Assembly: GCA_937982515.1 (NCBI GenBank)
Contig: CALJMB010000159.1
Coordinates: 1-12,560 of the forward strand
DNA: 12,560 nt
Reading direction: 5' to 3'
From: an uncultured Balneolaceae bacterium
GTDB taxonomy: Bacteria; Bacteroidota; Rhodothermia; Balneolales; Balneolaceae
Part shown: positions 1-6,545 of the stretch, piece by piece
Layout: each line of letters begins with the position of its first letter
How positions within the stretch are numbered: the first letter of the stretch is position 1
Program-made: the position numbers and the translations under genes
Notes under the pieces: model-generated
Told to the model about the DNA's origin: nothing
Seen by the model: the letters and a program-made list of their open reading frames with translations, nothing else
Database searches by the model: none

Positions 1-242
1 CGCCGGTAGTGGCCGGAGCCGCGGCCCTGATCATGGCCTATTATCCGGAGCTGAGCCCGCAGCAGGTCAGGCAGCTCATTTTCGAGAACACGGCCAAATA
101 TCCCAATCAGCATGTGATTGTACCGAACGAAGGCAATCCCGCCGAGTCTGAGCGGGCGCCGTTTCCGCAGCTTTCGGCCTCCGACGGGGTGCTGAATGTA
201 TACAAAGCCCTGCAGGCCGCCGGAGAATGGGTGAATGAGTAA
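1..242 (+). CDS. Subtilisin-like serine protease (peptidase S8), C-terminal fragment
   Basis: Partial gene whose start lies left of the window; the reading frame begins at base 3 and runs to TAA at 240-242. The first residues, PVVAGAAALIM, are the segment that follows the catalytic Ser in subtilases (family pattern GTSMAAPxVAGxAAL); the Ser itself would be just upstream of the window. Next comes the usual helix (SPQQVRQLIFENT) and a short C-terminal tail with GVLNVYKAL, which resembles the family's G-x-(V/L)-(N/D)-AxxAL ending. No C-terminal sorting or secretion domain is visible, so the catalytic domain probably ends the protein. Subtilases of this type are usually exported, but the signal region cannot be seen. 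The family call is firm; substrate and location are unknown. Confidence 0.85.
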   Translation, partial: PVVAGAAALIMAYYPELSPQQVRQLIFENTAKYPNQHVIVPNEGNPAESERAPFPQLSASDGVLNVYKALQAAGEWVNE

Positions 243-279
243 CGCGTTCCGCATCCACCCGGCCGTGTAGAAACGAGAT

Positions 280-347
280 GATGGTTAGCCACAGATTTGC
301 ACAAGTAAACACAGATATCTGTCCGGTCTGTGCAAATCTGTGGCTAA
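280..347. repeat. Dispersed palindromic repeat, family A, copy 1
   Basis: Perfect inverted repeat with 19-bp arms: TTAGCCACAGATTTGCACA at 285-303 and its reverse complement at 329-347. The 25-base loop itself contains ACAGATATCTGT. The left 24 bases (280-303) recur exactly at 9092-9115, where a second copy sits. The internal sequence is made of ACAGAT-type units, so the element reads nearly the same on both strands. It could form a long hairpin in RNA and act as a bidirectional terminator between the protease and malic enzyme genes, but there is no T-tract. I know this CCACAGATTTGCACA-type sequence as a recurrent intergenic repeat in environmental genomes; its function is not established. Confidence 0.85.
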
Positions 348-386
348 ATAAAAGCTGCCATCCTATCCCTATTCCTTGCCGGACAA

Positions 387-415
387 TCCCCTTAATCCCC
401 TCTTTGCTAAGGGAG
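387..415. repeat. Short inverted repeat, CCCCTTAATCCCC type
   Basis: The bases CCCTTA (389-394) and TAAGGG (408-413) are inverted around a C-rich centre ending in TTTGCTAA. The wording resembles a common dispersed intergenic repeat of the CCCCTTAATCCCC...GCTAAGGGG type. Only one copy is visible in this window, so repeat status rests on recall rather than on comparison here. Confidence 0.4.
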
Positions 416-475
416 AGATGAATTGCGCTCTGGCTCTGGTACTTATTCGTTCCTCCGGACTTCGGTCCCCGGCCG

Positions 476-521
476 GTTCTGTTATGACGCTGCGAAACAG
501 GACTCGTATTAATCTGTTTTT
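476..521 (+). terminator. Hairpin with distal T-run, possible terminator or leader structure
   Basis: GTTCTGTT (476-483) can pair with AACAGGAC (496-503) over eight positions, one of them G-U, around a 12-base loop. A TTTTT run follows at 517-521, further from the stem than in a classical intrinsic terminator. A C(UUCG)G tetraloop hairpin, GGAC-TTCG-GTCC, lies just before it at 457-468. Together these could end readthrough from the left or form part of the malic enzyme leader. The spacing of the T-run makes the terminator call weak. Confidence 0.3.
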
Positions 522-598
522 CTACTTTACTATCTGCCTATTTTAGCACATTTTCGGGTATAAAAAATAGTCATACAGAACTACAAAACAGGGTATCT

Positions 599-2005
599 AT
601 GAACGAGATTCAACCAAGCGTCAGTTACAGCTTTACCATGCGCCTGTATATCGAGAACAAGCCCGGTATGCTGGCCAAAGTACTCAACGTCATCGCTGAA
701 CAGAAAGGAGACCCCGGAGCCGTAGATGTGGTTAAAGTAGAAGGGAATTACAAAGTCCGCGATCTCACCGTCAGCACCCGCGACGAAGTTCATTCTCAGG
801 CCATTGTAAAGGCTGTGAAAAAGATTGACGGGGTAAAGGTGCGAAACGTCTCCGACCGTGTATTTCTGCTTCATCTGGGTGGAAAGATCCGTATCCAGAA
901 CAAGGTGCCGGTAGACACGCGCGATGCCTTGTCTATGGCCTATACACCGGGGGTAGGCCGTGTTTGCCAGGCCATTGCCGAAGACAAGGAGAAGGCCCGC
1001 ACCCTCACCATCAAACAGAATTCCGTAGCCGTAATCAGCGACGGATCGGCCGTACTGGGCCTGGGCAACATCGGCCCGGAAGCGGCCATGCCCGTAATGG
1101 AGGGTAAAGCGATGCTCTTCAAAGAGTTTGCCGATATCGATGCCTACCCCATCTGCCTTCAAACTCAGGATACCGAAGAAATCATATCGGCAGTACAATG
1201 GATCTCGCCCGGCTTCGGGGGCATCAACCTGGAAGATATCAGCGCTCCGCGCTGCTTTGAAATCGAAAACAGGCTGAAAGAGGTGCTGGATATCCCCGTG
1301 TTCCACGACGATCAGCACGGTACGGCTGTTGTAACCCTGGCGGCAACCATAAACGCGCTGAAAGTAGTCGGAAAAAAACTGTCCGGCCTCCGCACCGTTA
1401 TTGTAGGTTCCGGCGCCGCGGGGGTAGCCATCGCCAAGATATTGCTCGAAGCCGGGGTGGAAGAGATCTACTGCACCGACCGCAGGGGAATTATAAGCCA
1501 CGATCGGGAGGAAGAGCTGAACTCCAGTAAAAGGTGGCTGGCCGATCACACCAATCCCGGCAACACCAGGGGCACGGTTATAGATGCCGCCACCGGCGCC
1601 GATCTGATCATCGGAGTAAGCGGCCCCGGAACCATACCGCTGGAAGCTGTACAAAAGATGGCTGAAGACCCCATCGTGTTTGCCCTGGCCAATCCCGTTC
1701 CTGAAATCATGCCGGAAGAAATTCAGTCTGTTGCCCGGATCATTGCCACGGGCAGGAGCGACTATCCCAACCAGATCAACAACGTACTGGCCTTTCCCGG
1801 ACTCTTCCGGGGCGCTCTGGATGCCCGGGCTTCCGAAATCAACGAGGCTATGAAACTGGCCGCGGCACATGCTATTGCCGATACCATTGATGAAGAGGCG
1901 CTTAGCGAGGAATACATCATACCCAGCGTATTTAACAAGCAGGTGGTGCGCCGCGTGGCCCGTGCCGTTAAAGAAGCTGCTCATGAAAGCGGAGTGGCTA
2001 AATGA
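599..2005 (+). CDS. NAD(P)-dependent malic enzyme with N-terminal ACT domain
   Basis: Oxidative decarboxylation of malate to pyruvate and CO2 with reduction of NAD(P), in the cytoplasm, linking the TCA cycle to pyruvate. Residues about 10-90 form an ACT-like regulatory domain (SFTMRLYIENKPGMLAKVLNVIA). The malic enzyme core follows: Tyr115 in AYTPGVG, Lys170 in MEGKAML (catalytic pair), the metal ligands Glu212-Asp213 (NLEDI) and Asp237-Asp238 (FHDDQHGTA), and a Rossmann motif GSGAAG at 270-275. At 468 residues it is about 60 longer than the short bacterial enzymes, which is the ACT domain, and it lacks the phosphotransacetylase-like tail of the 750-residue MaeB type. Cofactor preference cannot be decided by eye. 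ATG at 599 gives the whole ACT domain; no good Shine-Dalgarno precedes it. It stands alone between repeat-rich spacers, so it is probably monocistronic. ACT domains usually bind amino acids or similar small effectors; which one here is unknown. Confidence 0.95.
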   Translation: MNEIQPSVSYSFTMRLYIENKPGMLAKVLNVIAEQKGDPGAVDVVKVEGNYKVRDLTVSTRDEVHSQAIVKAVKKIDGVKVRNVSDRVFLLHLGGKIRIQNKVPVDTRDALSMAYTPGVGRVCQAIAEDKEKARTLTIKQNSVAVISDGSAVLGLGNIGPEAAMPVMEGKAMLFKEFADIDAYPICLQTQDTEEIISAVQWISPGFGGINLEDISAPRCFEIENRLKEVLDIPVFHDDQHGTAVVTLAATINALKVVGKKLSGLRTVIVGSGAAGVAIAKILLEAGVEEIYCTDRRGIISHDREEELNSSKRWLADHTNPGNTRGTVIDAATGADLIIGVSGPGTIPLEAVQKMAEDPIVFALANPVPEIMPEEIQSVARIIATGRSDYPNQINNVLAFPGLFRGALDARASEINEAMKLAAAHAIADTIDEEALSEEYIIPSVFNKQVVRRVARAVKEAAHESGVAK

Positions 2006-2112
2006 CCTAAAACCAGAAGCGCTCCTGCAACTACACCTTGCGTTTCTATAGAACGCGGATGGCGCGGGTGGGGAGGATAAGCACCGATGATGATGCATTG
2101 GAGTCTCTTCTG

Positions 2113-2145
2113 CTGATCCGATCACCCGAAGTGATGGGGTCAGTG
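2113..2145 (-). repeat. Dispersed palindromic repeat, family B, copy 1
   Basis: The segment CTGATCCGATCACCCGAAG followed by TGATGGGGTCAGTG is an imperfect palindrome; on the minus strand it reads CACTGACCCCATCAC-TTCGG-GTGATCGGATCAG. Aligned with the copy at 3741-3773 on the opposite strand it matches at about 27 of 33 positions. CTCTTC (2105-2110) and GAAGAG (2153-2158) flank it as an outer inverted repeat. It lies inside a longer open frame that starts at 2038, which argues that translation of that frame really begins after it. Confidence 0.7.
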
Positions 2146-2217
2146 AAAAGGCGAAGAGCCTATGGCTCCGCCCGCAATAAAGAGTTGCTCTTCCCGTTTG
2201 GAAACTTCTATATTCAG

Positions 2218-2658
2218 GTGAAATCTCAGTTACACCAAGTTTACCCGTTGATCCGCTACAAAACACATATCGGCCTTACACTGCTGCTCGTCTTTACGGG
2301 CTCGCTTATGATAAGCCCGGCCATAGCTGCGCATAATCTGTACCAGCTTAGCGGAGATGCAGAATATGAGATCTCATGGTCATCGCATTGCAAGGCGGGC
2401 CATTCCGTATCTTCAGACGCTGGAATGGATGAAAAGCCCGGCCGCTTTCACTACTCCGGCCTCCCGGACACAGAACAGAGCGACGACCACAAAAGCGTGG
2501 TGGTCATCAATAATTGCAGTACCAGTCTGCATCTTATGTTCACCGAGCCGATTTCACTTAACCCTTCATCCTCCGGAACCGTTTACACGGGCATCGTTTC
2601 CCTCCCATCTTCACAGCTCTTTGTTCACGGCATAGCCGATCCTCCCCGCACAGCCTAA
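2218..2658 (+). CDS. Small exported protein of unknown function
   Basis: Not recognised with certainty. The frame is open from 2038, but its first 60 residues overlap a palindromic repeat and look non-coding. I therefore start at GTG 2218, giving 146 residues. Residues about 14-36 read as a signal peptide: basic RYKTH, hydrophobic IGLTLLLVFTGSLM, then SPAIAA before HN as a plausible cleavage site. The mature part is about 110 residues, rich in Ser, His and Asp, with two Cys (in SSHCKAG and INNCSTS) and a C-terminal ADPPRTA. Small exported proteins with such a tail sometimes sit beside metal-efflux or redox genes (DUF2946-like families), but I see no diagnostic motif. Position before the TlpA and DsbD genes suggests an envelope role. 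The GTG start is a guess; an ATG within the frame would cut into the signal peptide. Confidence 0.5.
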   Translation: MKSQLHQVYPLIRYKTHIGLTLLLVFTGSLMISPAIAAHNLYQLSGDAEYEISWSSHCKAGHSVSSDAGMDEKPGRFHYSGLPDTEQSDDHKSVVVINNCSTSLHLMFTEPISLNPSSSGTVYTGIVSLPSSQLFVHGIADPPRTA

Positions 2659-2789
2659 ACCGGTCTGTATTTTCCTTCCCTGAACCGGTGTTCCTGATTT
2701 ATTTACATCCTGTGGGATAGCTGCGGGTCTGAAATGGCCTTTCGTAGCTGCACCTACAGGGCATTCCATATTCCTTTAAGACAGATGCT

Positions 2790-3029
2790 TTGAATTATTT
2801 AAACCGACATAAAGAAATGCTTCCCCTGATAGCTATGGTGATTGTACTCGTATTTGCTGTGTACAATCTGTTAAATGACCAGCAGAAGAACTCAAGTCTC
2901 CTGAATTCGGGGACCATGCTTTCACCTTCATCCTTCAGTGGAAGAGCAACCTGTAGAATTCCGACCCCTGATTTCTACAACCGGAATTATTCAGCTTCGG
3001 ATAACTCAAATAACGCGAGTTTGAAATAA
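2790..3029 (+). CDS. Small single-span membrane protein, hypothetical
   Basis: Not recognised. From TTG 2790 the product has 79 residues, or 70 from ATG 2817. One hydrophobic stretch, LPLIAMVIVLVFAVYNLL (about residues 11-28), would be a membrane anchor or uncleaved signal, followed by a short Ser/Asn-rich tail. The tail looks poorly conserved. From about 2925 another frame reads SVEEQPVEFRPLISTTGIIQ and stops at about 3025, and it looks at least as protein-like, so a frameshift or a remnant of a longer gene is possible. The opening MNYL matches the opening of the TlpA-like gene at 3075, which may be coincidence. It may be a real small anchored partner of the thiol-redox genes or a decayed relative of them. 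Confidence 0.35.
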   Translation: MNYLNRHKEMLPLIAMVIVLVFAVYNLLNDQQKNSSLLNSGTMLSPSSFSGRATCRIPTPDFYNRNYSASDNSNNASLK

Positions 3030-3074
3030 GAATAACCGGCATAATCAGCCTTCAACAAACACTTTATACCTGCT

Positions 3075-3656
3075 ATGAATTACTTAACGATGACACAAAA
3101 AACATTTTTAGCCGTTATACTCGCCATGCCCCTGCTTTTTGTCTTCTGCACCGGGGCAGACAACCACATACGGAATAATTCCGGTGGTTTTGATGCATCG
3201 GCCGCCGCATCCCCGGCGGGAGCTGCGGATGAGCGGCAGCTGCAAGATGCGCCGGACTTTACGCTCAATGATATGAGCGGAGCGCCTTTCACCCTTTCCG
3301 AACACAAGGGGAAGGTGATTGTGCTTAATATATGGGCCACGTGGTGTCCGCCCTGCCGCAAGGAAATTCCCGACTTCGTAGAGATGCAGGAAGAGCTGAG
3401 AGATGACAATGTCCTGTTTGTCGGGGTCTCTCTTGATAACGAGGGATGGGAGGTCGTCCGTCCCTTTGCCAAAGATTATAACATCAACTATCCCCTTGTT
3501 GTGGATAACGGAGCCGTCTACAGCAGGTACGGGCCCTTCCGGGGTATTCCCACCACCTTTATTATCAACAAGGAGGGGAAAGTGGAATATGTTGCCCCGG
3601 GCATGGTTACCAAAAGCATGATCCAGCCCATACTTCAGGAACTGGCTGCAAGGTGA
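3075..3656 (+). CDS. TlpA/ResA-family thiol-disulfide oxidoreductase
   Basis: Envelope thioredoxin-fold protein, probably a reductant of periplasmic disulfides. A hydrophobic N-terminal segment (about 11-24, FLAVILAMPLLFVF) ends in Cys25; the residues before it (LFVF) do not fit a standard lipobox, so it is an anchor or signal peptide rather than a clear lipoprotein. A Ser/Ala-rich linker leads to the AhpC/TSA-Redoxin-like fold from about 58 (APDFTLNDMSG), with the active site WCPPC (Cys91, Cys94) and cis-proline Pro159 in GIPTTF. The insert between the active site and the cis-Pro is typical of TlpA/ResA. ATG 3075 is chosen; ATG 3090 would shorten it by five residues and keep the hydrophobic segment. 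Its neighbour DsbD is the natural electron donor. The exact substrate (cytochrome c maturation, copper-stressed proteins, others) cannot be read from sequence. Confidence 0.9.
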   Translation: MNYLTMTQKTFLAVILAMPLLFVFCTGADNHIRNNSGGFDASAAASPAGAADERQLQDAPDFTLNDMSGAPFTLSEHKGKVIVLNIWATWCPPCRKEIPDFVEMQEELRDDNVLFVGVSLDNEGWEVVRPFAKDYNINYPLVVDNGAVYSRYGPFRGIPTTFIINKEGKVEYVAPGMVTKSMIQPILQELAAR

Positions 3657-3698
3657 TCGTTACAATGTATATCCTGGTACAGGTAACCACTATTTGTA

Positions 3699-3809
3699 TA
3701 TATCATCTCGTCCCGGTTCTCTGCCGCGGGACGCCCTTCCCACTGATCCCGTCATGTGGAGTGATCGGATCAGTGATGGGGCGGGGCCGGGCGGTGAAAC
3801 GAGATAACA
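3699..3809. repeat. Dispersed palindromic repeat, family B, copy 2, within a larger inverted repeat
   Basis: Core at 3741-3775: CACTGATCC (3741-3749) inverted with GGATCAGTG (3767-3775). This is the same family as 2113-2145 but in the opposite orientation. An outer pair, ATCTCGT (3705-3711) and ACGAGAT (3799-3805), brackets the core, making a nested structure of about 100 bases. It fills much of the 254-base gap between the TlpA-like gene and dsbD, so those two genes may not share one transcript unless this is read through. The GAAACGAGAT part also occurs at 270-279 next to repeat A. Confidence 0.65.
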
Positions 3810-3910
3810 TCGGAACGGTGCTATGAGGATGGCAACTTCCAAACATCAAGGTTCTACATCCATATTGATTATATCCTCAAATGTTTTTTATAACCCAATA
3901 ACAACACACC

Positions 3911-5746
3911 ATGCGAACCCTTAGATTTACCTGTTTCTTACTCTATCTGCCCGTGTTACTGCTGGCGTTTGTCCGTCCGTCTCTTGCACAGGTGCAATCC
4001 TTCACGGGATCGGGCGGCGGTATCGGATCTACGCTGGATAAAGTGCAGGTTGGGGTAAAAGCCCGCTTTGATACCGTGCAGGCGGGCTCGGAAGCCCAAT
4101 TCGCCATCGTGATGGATATCGAAGAAGGGTGGCATCTCAACGCTCACAGCCCCACCCTGGACTATCTTGTGGGGGTAGACCTGAATGTCGAAGCCAGTGA
4201 CATTGCTATAGTCTCAGACATCCGATACCCCCAGCCGCTTCAGATGAAGTTTGATTTTGCCAACGACATTCTGGATGTCTACGAAGGCCGCTCCATTATT
4301 CTTCTTAAAATGAAAACTTCGAAGGAGCTGCAGGCAGGAGTTCATGATCTTTCTGCTGACCTTCAGATACAGGCGTGCAGCGATAATATCTGCCTTCCGC
4401 CGGCCCGGGTGAAAGTCGACTTGCCGCTGAATACCGGCCACCGGGACATTCCTTCCGAACACACGGAACTGTTTGAGGAACTGGAAAACCGTCAGGCTGC
4501 CCTGTCCGCGGCGGGCGACAATCAGATAGCAACCATGTTCAGCGAACAGGGTTACTTCTGGGCATTCATCAGTATCTTCTTTATCGGCCTGGCACTGAAC
4601 CTTACCCCGTGCGTGTACCCCATGATGTCGGTAACGGTCTCCCTGTTTGGCGGCCAGAACCGGGAGGGAACCACTACACGGTCGGCCTTCAGCCATGCTC
4701 TGGTTTATGTTCTCGGCATCGTTTCCATGTACAGCGTATTAGGGGCTATGGCGGCGTGGACCGGCGGATTGTTTGGCAGCTGGCTGCAGAGTCCCTGGGT
4801 TCTGGCGGGGATAGGAGTCCTGATCTTTGCCCTCTCCCTCAGTATGTTTGGCTTGTATGAGCTTCAGCCTCCTTCCTGGCTGATGCAAAAGCTGGGCAAA
4901 ACACAGCAGACAGCCGGTTATGTCGGCCATTTTCTCTCCGGGCTGCTGGTCGGTGTATTCGCCGCCCCCTGCATCGGTCCCCCCATCATCGCGCTGCTGG
5001 CTTTTGTAGGGGCGCAGGGCAGTCCGCTGTTCGGATTCTTCTCCTTCTTCATTATGGCGTTCGGCCTGGGCATTCCCTACCTCTTTCTGGGTACCTTCAG
5101 CGGCCTGTTAAATAAAATGCCCAAGTCGGGCGGCTGGATGATATGGGTCAAAAAGCTCTTCGGGGTAGTACTTGTCGGTGTGGCGCTGTTTTATCTGTCT
5201 CTGGCCTTCATGCCCGGTTATTCTATGCACGTTATTTTGATAACCGTCCTCCTGGGCGGGTTGTACCTCGGCTTTATCGAGCGCTCCGGCAACGACCGGA
5301 CAATCTTTCGCCGTGTTAAGCGGGCCGCCGGTGTCGGCGCCCTCGCAGCCGGACTGATGCTATTCCAGAATCTGCAGAAAGACACGGTGGAATGGACGCC
5401 TTATGACCCCGCTCTGGTTGAACAGGCACAGCAAGCGGGCCAGCCCGTAATGCTCGACTTTTATGCCGACTGGTGCATCCCCTGCATAGAACTGGAACGG
5501 ATTACGTATACCGATGCCGCCGTCATCGACCAGACCGCCGGTTTCATGAGGCTTAAGGTTGATCTTACCCACTTCGATTCCGAACACGCCGAAAAGCTGC
5601 GCCGGCAGTATAACATAGCCGGCGTTCCCACTATTCTGTTCCTGGGCCCCGGGGGCGATGAAGTGGAGCAGGCGCGTGTGGTCGGGTTCATCAGCCCGGA
5701 AGCTTTTCTAAAAAAGGTAAGCCTGGTTGAGGACTTATTACAATAA
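3911..5746 (+). CDS. dsbD: Thiol:disulfide interchange protein DsbD (three-domain)
   Basis: Inner-membrane protein that moves electrons from cytoplasmic thioredoxin to periplasmic thiol proteins. Residues 1-26 are a signal peptide ending SLA before QVQ. The periplasmic alpha domain (about 30-195) carries the Cys pair CSDNIC (Cys156, Cys161) followed by LPP. The membrane domain (about 212-487, roughly eight or nine hydrophobic segments) holds both conserved cysteines, Cys234 in NLTPCVYP and Cys354 in AAPCIGPP. The C-terminal gamma domain is a thioredoxin fold with WCIPC (Cys522, Cys525) and cis-Pro573 in GVPTI. All six redox cysteines are thus present and 611 residues is a normal length. It starts at ATG 3911 after an A/C-rich leader with no Shine-Dalgarno. 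TlpA-like genes lie on both sides (gaps of 254 and 142 bases), which suggests it feeds them; the arrangement recalls Salmonella ScsB with ScsC/ScsD, an analogy rather than an assignment. Confidence 0.95.
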   Translation: MRTLRFTCFLLYLPVLLLAFVRPSLAQVQSFTGSGGGIGSTLDKVQVGVKARFDTVQAGSEAQFAIVMDIEEGWHLNAHSPTLDYLVGVDLNVEASDIAIVSDIRYPQPLQMKFDFANDILDVYEGRSIILLKMKTSKELQAGVHDLSADLQIQACSDNICLPPARVKVDLPLNTGHRDIPSEHTELFEELENRQAALSAAGDNQIATMFSEQGYFWAFISIFFIGLALNLTPCVYPMMSVTVSLFGGQNREGTTTRSAFSHALVYVLGIVSMYSVLGAMAAWTGGLFGSWLQSPWVLAGIGVLIFALSLSMFGLYELQPPSWLMQKLGKTQQTAGYVGHFLSGLLVGVFAAPCIGPPIIALLAFVGAQGSPLFGFFSFFIMAFGLGIPYLFLGTFSGLLNKMPKSGGWMIWVKKLFGVVLVGVALFYLSLAFMPGYSMHVILITVLLGGLYLGFIERSGNDRTIFRRVKRAAGVGALAAGLMLFQNLQKDTVEWTPYDPALVEQAQQAGQPVMLDFYADWCIPCIELERITYTDAAVIDQTAGFMRLKVDLTHFDSEHAEKLRRQYNIAGVPTILFLGPGGDEVEQARVVGFISPEAFLKKVSLVEDLLQ

Positions 5747-5888
5747 ACCGTCTTCTTATTAACTGTTGCTGTCAATAATATCTAAAATGGATTTTGTCTC
5801 ATCGGGCCTGTTCACATAATGGCCCCGGCCTAAAAATCGAGGCAATGTATACTGAAATTAAAGATGGAATCCATATAACACTGCTACT

Positions 5889-6545
5889 ATGAGTAAAACT
5901 GAAAATAAAACCGGTACTTCCTCCTTTAAACGAACTCTATTAGAATGGCTGGGCATTGCCGCTGTCTTCGGACTGCTGTACGCCACGGGCCTCCACACCG
6001 AAGTGCTGGGCACCATGCAGCGGGCCCTGCTTTGGACCGGCTTTTTTGATGCCGAACGAACGGGAATAGAGACCTCAGAAGGGCCTTTCCTCTCAGACTC
6101 AGATTACGGCTTTGCCATGTTCGATGACAAGGGGCGGCGAATAACCCTGGATGAGTTCAGGGGAAAAGTGCTCTTTGTGAATGTCTGGGCTTCATGGTGC
6201 CCGCCGTGTGTAGCGGAGATGCCGACGATCGAAACCCTGTATTCGAAAGTACGGGACAATGAGAACATTCAGTTTATTATGCTCTCTTTTGATGAGGAAC
6301 AGGATAAGGCTGTCGAGTTTATGGAGCGCAAAAGCTTTTCACTGCCTTACCAGTTTCCGGCTTCGTCCGTGCCCCAGGTTTTCAGGAGCCCCTATCTTCC
6401 AACCACGTATGTGATCTCAAAAGAGGGGCAAATCATATTCAGGAAAGAAGGCATCGCCGATTACAGCTCAACCGCGTTCCGGGAATGGCTGGTGGAGTTG
6501 AGCGAGCAAGAGAAAAGGCTTTCCGATACAGTTTCTGGCTCATAA
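5889..6545 (+). CDS. Membrane-anchored TlpA-family thioredoxin-like protein
   Basis: Second envelope thiol oxidoreductase of the region. A basic start (SKTENK...FKR) and a hydrophobic segment at about 20-34 (WLGIAAVFGLLYATG) form an N-terminal anchor with no obvious cleavage site. The thioredoxin fold begins near residue 75 (DYGFAMFDDKGR), with the active site WCPPC at Cys104 and Cys107 and cis-Pro171 in LPTTY. The C-terminal tail is short and polar. It is not a duplicate of the 3075 protein: the two share the fold and active site but differ in linker, anchor and C-terminus, so they probably serve different partners. It follows dsbD by 142 bases; TATACT at 5848-5853 could be a -10 box of its own promoter, with no clear -35. 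By layout it resembles ScsD-like anchored thioredoxins. The partner is unknown. Confidence 0.88.
   Translation: MSKTENKTGTSSFKRTLLEWLGIAAVFGLLYATGLHTEVLGTMQRALLWTGFFDAERTGIETSEGPFLSDSDYGFAMFDDKGRRITLDEFRGKVLFVNVWASWCPPCVAEMPTIETLYSKVRDNENIQFIMLSFDEEQDKAVEFMERKSFSLPYQFPASSVPQVFRSPYLPTTYVISKEGQIIFRKEGIADYSSTAFREWLVELSEQEKRLSDTVSGS

Larger units (their letters stand above)
243..598. other. Gene-free region with palindrome and hairpins
   Basis: No credible coding sequence lies between the protease stop and the malic enzyme start. The stretch holds a 19-bp-arm palindrome (285-347), a CCCTTA/TAAGGG inverted repeat (389-413) within a CCCCTTAATCCCCTC-type sequence, a GGAC-TTCG-GTCC hairpin (457-468) and an 8-bp stem (476-483 with 496-503) followed by a T-run at 517-521. 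The last 80 bases are AT-rich and probably hold the malic enzyme promoter, but I cannot pick out convincing -35/-10 or Bacteroidota -33/-7 boxes. Confidence 0.6.

Noticed and set aside
280..347. The ACAGAT-type repeats as the start of a CRISPR array.
   Set aside because: There are only inverted arms with one loop, no series of equal repeats with unique spacers, and no cas gene in the window.
2038..2217. An N-terminal extension of the small exported protein starting at ATG 2038.
   Set aside because: The 60 extra residues run through a palindromic repeat (2113-2145) and precede, rather than form part of, the clear signal peptide.
581..2266. A 561-codon open frame on the minus strand opposite the malic enzyme gene.
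   Set aside because: The + strand encodes an unmistakable malic enzyme with all catalytic motifs over the same bases. The minus-strand translation has no recognisable domain and its length reflects the codon use of the real gene.
4609..4860. A short + strand frame inside dsbD.
   Set aside because: It is out of frame within the membrane domain of a well-supported DsbD that keeps all six cysteines.
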